Shown here in pieces: positions 11,126-20,800 of a stretch of 48,581 nt of DNA. Made by a program: the position numbers and the translations under genes. How positions within the stretch are numbered: position 1 is the first letter of the stretch; every line of letters starts with the position of its first letter. The notes beneath the pieces were generated by a model. The model was not told the DNA's origin. It saw only the letters and a list, made by a program, of their open reading frames with translations, and did no database searches. Source of the DNA: Saccoglossus kowalevskii (Eukaryota; Hemichordata; Enteropneusta; Harrimaniidae); assembly GCF_000003605.2 (NCBI RefSeq), contig NW_003158737.1, forward strand, positions 12,449 to 61,029. The letters run 5' to 3'.

Positions 11126-11919
11126 CACAGTCCCTCTATAGCCTATTCTCTGGAGCGGAACTACGTCACAGAACGTTTTATGTTGCTAACTGAAGATGCG
11201 CACCACTGAACCATGTAGAATAGAATCTTTATTGCTATCGTATCCCATATTTGAATTTTTAATGAAAAATACAAAAAAGTAATACAACACTAACAATACA
11301 GGAAAAAATCAAACAAGACGCTCAAATTTCTAAACATAGAAAAACTAGTTAATTTGAATTTTCTGAAGCAGCTGGTTTAAGCATTTCACTTTTAATTGAA
11401 TTTATATATTATAACTTATAAACGTGTTTCGCCATGTCATTTATAATGGTTTCATTTTTATTATTTAAAATATTAATAACTATCCATTGTTTTTGTTGTC
11501 TTGAATAATGTGTTTTTCTTTCCTTAGTGTATAACTGACATGACGGTATTGCTCATTTTCAATTTTTTTTATTTCACAAACTGAAATCAGAGACTGGTAC
11601 ATTATTTCGAAAGCGATGGGCGCTTATCCTTAGTTTGTATTTTGTTATGGGTTCTACGCGAGCTGTAATGGAACGCCGATCGAAGAGATGGTGAAAACAG
11701 CTAATGTCGGGAAAACAGCACGAACTCAACTTTGAAATAATCATGAGCAACCAAATGTATATATGTTGTATATATAGGGGTAATTTTGTTACCCTGTTCG
11801 GGGGAGTATCAACAAGTGTCCCCAGGTACAGTTCTCTGAAAGTTTTCGGCCTTTCATCACTAATGGTTGCCAGGCGGTGAAATTCCCCGGATGTCCGCCC
11901 GAGAATAGAGGCACTGTGG
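11126..11919. mobile_element. Inverted-repeat DNA transposon relic with internal insertion
   Basis: The left end CACAGTCCCTCTATAGCCTA then TTCTCTGGAGCGGA; the right end, reverse complemented, CACAGTGCCTCTATTCTCGG then GCGGA. Blocks near both ends match the 18582-18906 element: the CTACGTCAC..GTTGCTAA region on the left, and about 11640-11910 (AACTCAACTTTGAA, TTGCCAGGCGGT, CCCGGATGTCCGCCC) on the right. The roughly 420 bp between 11219 and 11638 have no counterpart there and look like a later insertion; they are bracketed by a loose inverted repeat of GGTAAGCGCCCAC at 11060 and 11615. No transposase frame is visible. Confidence 0.65.
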
Positions 11920-12672
11920 TAAAATGTTCCTTTTGCACAAGAGTCTCGCAAATGCGGTATGCAAAATTCGTGCTTTCATTGTAATGTAAAAGTTCCATGT
12001 CTAAAACCTGACGCGCGCATTTATTTGTTGTGTGTGTAATTTTGCGTACCGATAAAGTGCGCCACATACGGTAAAATGTTTTCTGTTTAGAGGATGTTTT
12101 GTCGATTCAAACAAGCCCTTAATACATGTTAGTGTTTCTGTTAATAAAACAACCTAATGAGCAATGTTATCGCAGCAGATCGCAGGCCTGTGTTGATCTG
12201 CGACATTTGGCAAATATGTAAACATATGACGTCACAAAAATGAAATTCAACTACATGCAGGTATTGGCAGTATTGGAAATGTTGACCGTGACCCTGCTGA
12301 GTGACTGCTCACTCAAAATGTAGAAGTACGCCATTTCAAAACCAGTCGATCTTCGCTAAAATTCCAATCACGGAAACTAAAATTAACTTATTATATGCGT
12401 TTTCATACAAATTGTAATTGTGGTGTGAAACCTAGAGAGAATTCCAATGAAAGCTATTACATAGTTGTCTAGCAATACATGTCTATACTATGGGGGTGGG
12501 GGTGGGGGACTAAAATTGTAACAGTCATGTACCAGATTCTTAGAAACACGGGTGTTTCCAATTTGACCCTACTAGAAATATGTGGATTAAATATTACTTA
12601 ATTGATAAAGATATTGCCAAACAACTGAAATGGTAAAATTGTTAATTATAAAAGGCAATAAATAAATAAATG

Positions 12673-13010
12673 AATAACTGTATTCAGACAATACCGATAA
12701 TATATTGTTTAGATACTAGGAGATAATAAATAAATAAATTGGCTATATCCGTTTGTGAGTAATGTTTAATTTGAGTGTATTTAATAACTGTATTCAGACA
12801 AGAAAATACCGATAATATATTGTTTAGATACTAGGAGATAATAAATAAAAAAATTGGCTATATCCGTTTGTGAGTAATGTTTAATTTGAGTGTATTTAAT
12901 AACTGTATTCAGACAAGAAAATACTGATAATATATTGTTTAGATACTAGGAGATAATAAATAAATAAATTGGCTATATCCGTTTGTGAGTAATGTTTAAT
13001 TTGAGTGTAT
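12673..13010 (+). repeat. Tandem repeat, about three units of 110-115 bp
   Basis: Units begin at 12673, 12783 and 12898 with AATAACTGTATTCAGACA and are nearly identical. The second and third carry a 5-bp AGAAA insertion relative to the first. Low divergence suggests recent duplication. No open frame or known motif. Intergenic, 3' of the EDA-type gene. Confidence 0.9.
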
Positions 13011-14010
13011 ATTAAAATGTGATTAGAAAATCTAACATGTTTTTAATCAACTTTTTTAGTTATATATGCTGTATACTAGCTATAACTGTAAGATGTGTAT
13101 TTCAAGTTTTATTTAACAAAAATATATCAGCATTTGAAATCAGTTGAAGGGCAGATTATACTTGAAAAAAAAAATCAATTATATTTTTTAGAATAATATT
13201 TTATTTGCCAGTATTATACCACATAACGAAATTTGAAAAAGAGTAACTCTAGAACAGAAAACGAAAGAGTTGACGGAGGTAACAATAAATGTTATTCACT
13301 AGATAAATTTAAGTATTGTTTTTATTAATTGTATTCAATGAACCGACGTTATTTCGATCGTGCTCAACACAGGAGTTGAGCTCAATGTATGACGTAGATA
13401 GTAAAAATTCTACATTTCGTGGAGAAATAGAATGATTGTCGGGAAGAGAGAAAAGTGATGGAGTTGGGACGAAGAGAGCGAGAAGGAGACGGTGGTAAAG
13501 ATAATGCATTAATATTCGTAATGCTCGAGAAATTAAAATAAATCCTATAACAATGTTCATTTTTATATTATGTACAACCATGGACACAACAGATTCGGTG
13601 ATAACGTGAAATAGTATTCTATTGTGTGTTAAAAGTTTGCTGTTTTAGAACAATTCCACAAAGCACGATGTTAAAACAGAACAGCATTTTTCATCACTTT
13701 TAAAACCCCAGATTTTTTGAATGATTTAGAATAACAAAGAGTACATATTCATTTAGCAACGATAATATAAGTGTTGTCATTAGTCTACAATGTGATATAT
13801 ACATTACATCGTCACCATAGGAACTACTGGTAAAAGCGTTCTAATAATAACAAAATGGCCGCCATTCACTTATATATATAATCATAATTTTCTCGAAAAA
13901 AAGACTGGTGACCTAAACAATTTTTAATGTCAACTTATAATGACTGGAGTTCAATTTAATGCAAAATGGATAAATTCTGGGTATTTTCATTTATGAGTAG
14001 GCTTCTATCT
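13011..14010. other. Intergenic, nothing recognised
   Basis: AT-rich sequence between the tandem repeat and the family-A MITE copy at 14011. It contains no supported coding exon or repeat that I can identify. Confidence 0.45.
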
Positions 14011-14120
14011 TAAACTGCGGTGTGGGTTCCATGTCACGTATACAACACGTGTAAAATAATTTTTTTTACATAAAATTCGAACACGCATTCAGTGCGTGGT
14101 GATTGTTGCACCTGGAGTTG
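14011..14120. mobile_element. Family-A MITE, minus-oriented copy, truncated
   Basis: Starts TTAAACTGCGGTGTGGGTTC. Its reverse complement follows the interior of the 17419-17552 element (GCGTGTTCGAATTT, TTTTACACG.GTTG, ATACGT). The distal end fades before the N gap at 14163. Confidence 0.6.
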
Positions 14121-14162
14121 ACAAAATATGCGCGTAAGTAATCTTTTGGCTCAATCTAGAAG

Positions 14163-14572
14163 NNNNNNNNNNNNNNNNNNNNNNNNNNNNNNNNNNNNNN
14201 NNNNNNNNNNNNNNNNNNNNNNNNNNNNNNNNNNNNNNNNNNNNNNNNNNNNNNNNNNNNNNNNNNNNNNNNNNNNNNNNNNNNNNNNNNNNNNNNNNNN
14301 NNNNNNNNNNNNNNNNNNNNNNNNNNNNNNNNNNNNNNNNNNNNNNNNNNNNNNNNNNNNNNNNNNNNNNNNNNNNNNNNNNNNNNNNNNNNNNNNNNNN
14401 NNNNNNNNNNNNNNNNNNNNNNNNNNNNNNNNNNNNNNNNNNNNNNNNNNNNNNNNNNNNNNNNNNNNNNNNNNNNNNNNNNNNNNNNNNNNNNNNNNNN
14501 NNNNNNNNNNNNNNNNNNNNNNNNNNNNNNNNNNNNNNNNNNNNNNNNNNNNNNNNNNNNNNNNNNNNNNNN
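14163..14572. other. Assembly gap (410 N)
   Basis: A run of N. The sequence resuming at 14573 is in the middle of a MITE, so the gap probably contains the other half of that element. Confidence 0.95.
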
Positions 14573-14737
14573 TGATTGGAGATATCGAAGGAGTTACCGG
14601 TGGTATTCAGTGCAAGTCGCGCCCAGATCAAACCTCATACTTGTGTACTTCTTGTGATTTCCATTGGATTGTGGGAAAGTCAATGTTCATCAACACAAAT
14701 GTCGCACATGCGCAGCGCGAAGACCACCGCGCTTTAA
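14573..14737. mobile_element. Family-A MITE, right half, opposite orientation to the 2550 copy
   Basis: Matches the reverse complement of 2550-2700: TGATTGGA, TCAAACCTCATAC, CTTGTGATTTCCATT, GGATTGTGGGAAA and TGTCGCACATGC, ending CGAAGACCACCGCGCTTTAA. The TTAA terminus is at 14734-14737 and the left terminus is lost in the N gap. Confidence 0.7.
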
Positions 14738-14859
14738 TTAATAGTATTATATTTTTAAAATGGACTTAAAATCTGTAATTATGTATTATCATTTAATATT
14801 GTAAACGTCTATCAACTCACGGAAATGCTGATTAAGATCACGTGATCGCATTAATTATC

Positions 14860-17800
14860 TCACACTTTAATTATTCCGAAATAAGTGGACTGTGAGTGCA
14901 TATCTACTATACGAGCAGGATAGACAGATCGTATACCAATCATGTCTTGATTGTTTAGGTGTGTCACTCCGCTGGAGTAGCAGGTACCGAATTTCAACGC
15001 CGCCTTCGCTCGAACTCCGCTGCAAGTCAGGAACGGTTTTCCGTTAATGGTAGTGTGGGCTCCAAACAATGCCCCGTCGTCATAGAACAGCACCTGTAAA
15101 ATGAAGGTTGTTTATTTATTTATTTACTCATGAAAACTCCTAATACTTGTTATAAAAGTTTAACAACAATTAAATACAACACTAACAACGAAAGTATATT
15201 TGGCGCGGTTGGTGTCAAAATGTTTAAACCTTCTTCTTCCTGAAACCTTATTTTGTTCCGTGTTATGATTGTTCAACCTCAGACTAGTAATACATGTATT
15301 ACTAGTCTGAGTTTCAACGAAGCATTTCGTAAAAGTACTTACGCCCGGAAACTGTTACACAGTCCCTGACATCGATTCCTAATCATAAACGTATTAAACA
15401 AGTATCGGCGAAATATCTGTACACTGAACTAGATTTCAAACATTTTTTTATCAGCAGTGTTTGTTCTTTTCTTTTCGCGTGCTACGTTTTCTAATATGAT
15501 GTTAGAAATTTCCCATGCTTAGCTTACGTATGTACCAAATGTGTACAGCCTCTGATCCGAAAATACAATCGTACCAGTATTTTTTTCAAATAGTTAAAAT
15601 TGTTTTATTAACGTCAACCACACATTTACAACTGCTTCTAATTGTATGATGTTTGACGTAATCTCACAAACGAGTAGACCACGTGATTTGACTTCATTTA
15701 CTACATACTTACATTACTGTATATGTAATATTGTCCTTTTTCAGATACTGTAACATTGCCATTACCGAGTAATGTAAACCCTCCAGAATTACTATAGACA
15801 CGCCAGTTATTCAGTACACCAAATCGATCTAGGTAAACAAGAATAAGTTGTCGAATTGGGTAAAATAAAAATAGACACACTTCAACCAATACGTCACCTG
15901 TATTACAACTGCCAATATTTATGTTTTTCTATTACTAAATAACCTACCAATACATTAATAAAGTGTATCATAATTATTAAACACTCTGCACATCCACCAG
16001 TATTACCATTATTACTGTAGAGTATTGATGCTCCTACGTAACGTAAACCCATCAATACGTGTCGCAAGCTTACAAATACGTGTTGTGAACCCACCAATAC
16101 GTTTCGTGAACCCGCCAATACGTGAAGTAAACTCATTAATACGTGAAGTAAACCTACCAATACGTAAAGTAAACCCATCAATACGTAAAGTAAAATCACC
16201 AATACGTAAAGTAAAATCACCAATACGTAAAGTAAAATCACCAATACGTAAAGTAAACTCGCCAATACGTAAAGTAAAATCACCAATACGTAAAGTAAAT
16301 CCACCAATACGTAAAGTAAACCTATCACTACGTAAAGTAAACTCGCCAATACGTTAAGTAAACTCACCAATACGTAAAGTAAATTCCCCAATACGTAAAG
16401 TATATAATGATTGTTGGACAACCCATGATTACGTGCATGTTGGGCCAGGGAATACTGAAGACTATAAATGTAGTTTCTGCTGAAGAGGTGCGCATTTATT
16501 TAATTCCTGATTGTTCTTACCAAGTTTTTGGAGACTAGGAAAGCGATTACCATTGTTCCCTTGCAAGTGGATGGCCTGAGATTTTCTGTTAATCTAAATA
16601 TAAGAATATATAAGGTTTAAAACACAACTTGGAGGTGGTGAAAATTATGTGTTTCCTTCACTGCGAACATCGACAGGAAAAATCGAACAATTTGATTTCG
16701 AATTAAAATTTCCTTTTTAAGCTCAAAGCCAATAATTGAAAAGGGAAATATTGCATTGAGATACCCTGACTTCATCAAAAATGATCAAAAAAAGGCAACA
16801 TAAAACTGCTTTCACGTTTAACAAATCACGCGCGATGTTTTTACGTCACTACGACGCGATGACCTTTGTTTTTTTCCCTATTTTACCTCTGATTTCGCGT
16901 ATAACTCGAGATCTCGAAGTGAACGGAAAATGGTCTTTTAATGGATAAGTAAATAAATCTGTTATTAACATGACTACTACTTTTGAATTCTGTCTTCTCG
17001 TTGTTAGCGGGCTCGTGTCAATTTAACTTACTTCTGTTAATGTACGACTGCCTGGATGACCTGGTAAGTGAAAACAAACGTATTGTTATGGACATGGTAG
17101 AAAGTATATAATGTAATTGTTCATTTGTGTTGTCATGCTTACTCATGTTGTAGTATTGCTTGAATAAGGTCTATGGTGAACACTTTTGTGTTATATGTAA
17201 ATGTACATAGTCGATTTATTTTACCAACTTTCCGATGTGATACTCCCAGGTCAAAGGTAAGTAAACCGATACAAACTCACGGACTTATCATCCATAGCCA
17301 TATGCATATATTATCACGAAAAAAATACTGGCATAACAAATTGCCTTCTTTTTCGAACTTACGATTGTTGCCGATTTTTTGTTACCACAATCCCTAAAAC
17401 GTAGTCGATTGTGTTTGGTTAAAAGGACGGTGGTCGTGACGCAGCGCGTGTTCGAATTTCATGTAAACGAACAATGTATTTTACACGCGTTGCATACGTC
17501 GCTGTGAGTCCCATATCGAACAGTACGCTGCGCGACGACCACCGCCCTTTAAGCTGAAGATGAGTAACATTCAATGTTCGTATTAATTTAAATGTCTAAC
17601 CGTACTAAACTAAAACATTTTATAACAACGCGGCCATAACAAAAAATATCCACATTGCGTGGAACGCCAATAAAAATTCAGCGAGAAATTAAGCCGCAAA
17701 GTACAGTTGCCATGACGACAAATTACACATCTATAGTTACTTTCTTAATGGATTTCAAATTGAAATCTGACTACAACTATCACAGCAGCCTACTATGATT

Positions 17801-20800
17801 AGTTGTCAATGTTCTTATGTCAATGGAGTTAACGAGTAACCGTACGTATATTGGCACTACCGTTACGACCTCAGTCTCATATAGTTACATGGCACAACAA
17901 TCGACGGTTATTTACATGTAAACCCAATTCCACTGTGTGAATGATTCAAATAAATGCAATATCTTTATAGAAGTATAAAAACGATGGTGAGACTTACCCC
18001 TCGGTCCCCTAACTCCCGGTAATCCTATTTCTCCCTGCTTTCCCGGTGGACCCATTGGGCCTATTGGGCCCGTTGCACCCCTTTCACCTGAAAATTCGGA
18101 ACAAACTCATGTGTAGATGTCATGTGAAAATATAGCTCCGTTCGCTTCTTCAAGATTCAAAGGCAAAGAAGTAAGGAATCGTGGGATAGAACGCTACCCA
18201 TCACGTCTTAGAATAAGTGTGATTTTCCTTAAAATATTTATGATATTTCAAAAAAAAAATCATCATTCATATATTATAATACACATATTGGGCCGATACA
18301 CTATATATAATATGAGATGATATTACCATATAATATCATCGTTATCTGGTTTGTGCAAACATTACTATAAAAATAATTTTACGCCGCACATGATGGAAAT
18401 CAAACTGTAGATAGCAAGCATTATTTTAAATTCATCTCTCCGTTCTCTCGTGATATGATCGCAATATAACAAGAATAGATGTAATCCGCCTTTTCACAAT
18501 TTAGAATTTAAGTTATATCTTTACATTTAATCGTGGCTCTTGAAGGTTTTACATCTCCCACGTGGAGATATTTACACATATCCTCGGGGGCGGAGCTACG
18601 TCACGGACGTTCTACGTTGCTAAGACGCGTACCACTGTACCACGTATTTCTATGGGGCTTTGTGCGCGCTGCTGTGGAACGCCGTGGAGCCGGTGAAAAC
18701 TCGAGAAAACAACACAAACTCAACTTTGAAGTAATCCTGAACAACCAAATTCATATATGTTACACACGTAGGGCTAATCTTGTTACACTGTTCAGGGGAA
18801 TCTCAACAACCATCGGAAAGTACCGTTTTCTGCGAGTTTTTGGTCTTTGTTTTCACCGCGAGGGTTGCCAGGCGGTAGAAAATGCCCGGATGTCCGCCCC
18901 CGAGGATAAGATAAGTTGTTAAAATACATGTGACATTACGTAGTTAATGCAATTTACATGTACAACGCTATATTAAAGTCTCCGGCGTAGTTATAGTGAT
19001 TTTCTAAAACTGCCGTATTTTTAGATGTCTACATTTAAGCGTTGACACGAGTCTCAATCAAACAATCAGACCAAAACAGCGTAAATTAAAGCGTCTCAAA
19101 ACAACAGCGGGGGGGCCAATGGTCCAGTTTACTTATTAGCATAACTTCTGAAAACTAGAAGTGTGCGTATAAAATATGGAATAGTGCTGTTCATTCAATT
19201 CAATGAATCTGAAAAATATAATTATACGTATAGAAGAGATTTGATGTAATCCCAATGTTTCATTTAGATATGCATTACTGTTGCCATGGAAACTCCACAC
19301 GTGATAATATCATACAATGAAGACAAGACTTATAAATCATTGATGTAATACCTTTTTGTCCAGTTTTCCCCGGTATTCCAGGAGGGCCTATACTCGCTTC
19401 TCCGATATCTCCCTTCATTCCAGGAATTCCCTGCATTCCTTTAGCTCCTGAGAAGTACGGACACAGACGTTAATTATTTTTGTATGTGAACTGCTCTATT
19501 AGACTGGGGATGTGTGTCGACATTTTGTTCACCCGTACTACCCAGGTCGCAGCAGTCCTTTCAACTTGTCTGTGCATACCGATAATCTGTTTTACATTAC
19601 GTTGCGTTATAATGGAGCTATTTGAAACTCCACGCATCAGTAGTATTCTAGACTGGCCAAGTTACATTATAATAATAACAAACTTGAAAAAAATGAACAC
19701 GAAACCACAATGACATGTGATTAGTACAGGGAATTTCGCGATATTTGTATTTTATTTTAAACTTAAAAAAGAAATAAGTCGTCCAGACTTTGCCAGTCTA
19801 ATATTATTCCGGTGTAATTTTATTGCACAACATAATCAAATTAAAACAGCGGAATTTTCACACCAGTTTGACGTAATTATTGACCTTAGAAAAAGTAATC
19901 GATATATCATCAATTACCGCACAACAGATTTTTTAGCTAAATTAAGATTCTGTTACTTTGTGCATTGAGTCAAATTTGCTGAAATGGCACGTATAGCTAA
20001 TCCAACATGCTTGACAGTATTTCTAAGATGTCTACAGATAAGCAGCTTGGAGCCAAAAACAGTAAAAACTCTTGAATCTTGAAAACAGTCTTCCCAGTGA
20101 AATTACTTTTGAGCCCGACATCATAATCATAAAATAAAAAAAAAAAAAACTAACGACTTTACTTGAAAACAGGAAAGGTTCACAGTTGATGTTAGCACAG
20201 GGCTGTATGAAAAATGTGTGAGATCCAAGCGCCCTCTATGGTTCAAATTTCAATCCTTTGCAAAATCCAATATGATGGAAACAAATTTTCGTCCTATAGC
20301 GTGCCAGGAGAGTTTCCAATACACGTTATGTCTATTCTACAACAATGTAACAACCTCGCTTCGCCGTAAGTCAAAATTAAGCAAACGTACACCTCGTTCA
20401 AACCTGACCTTGTTTTCCAGCAGTGCCCCGTCTTCCTCGTTTTCCACGTGGACCTTCATCGCCTACATATAAATATATTTAGGGAACAGATTACACTGCG
20501 CACTAAATAAATTAAAATTACAATACAGATCGATCTGACGTCATATGCAGTCTTTCAAATATCGGATAACACAATTATTGGCAAATCACTATTTTACAGA
20601 ACACAATAGAGCAAGGTACAGCATCCATACATTAAAGCGGGAGGGATGTCACCTGCGCACGCGCGGGAATTGAGCCCAGACGCAAAGGCTCACGGATAGA
20701 CGTCCGTTTGTAAACAATGACACGCTATGGCCATTTGACGCATGCGCAGGTTACGACACCCACGCTTTAACCGGACTTGGGGTTTCACGCCTTCATTACA

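Noticed and set aside
15903-16421. 172-codon hydrophobic open frame on the minus strand and 110-codon frame on the plus strand
   Set aside because: Both are readings of the 21-bp satellite; the period is a multiple of three, so open frames arise automatically. No start context or splice support.
18316-18340. Hairpin GATGATATTA / TAATATCATC
   Set aside because: Simple AT hairpin without flanking duplication; common in this composition.
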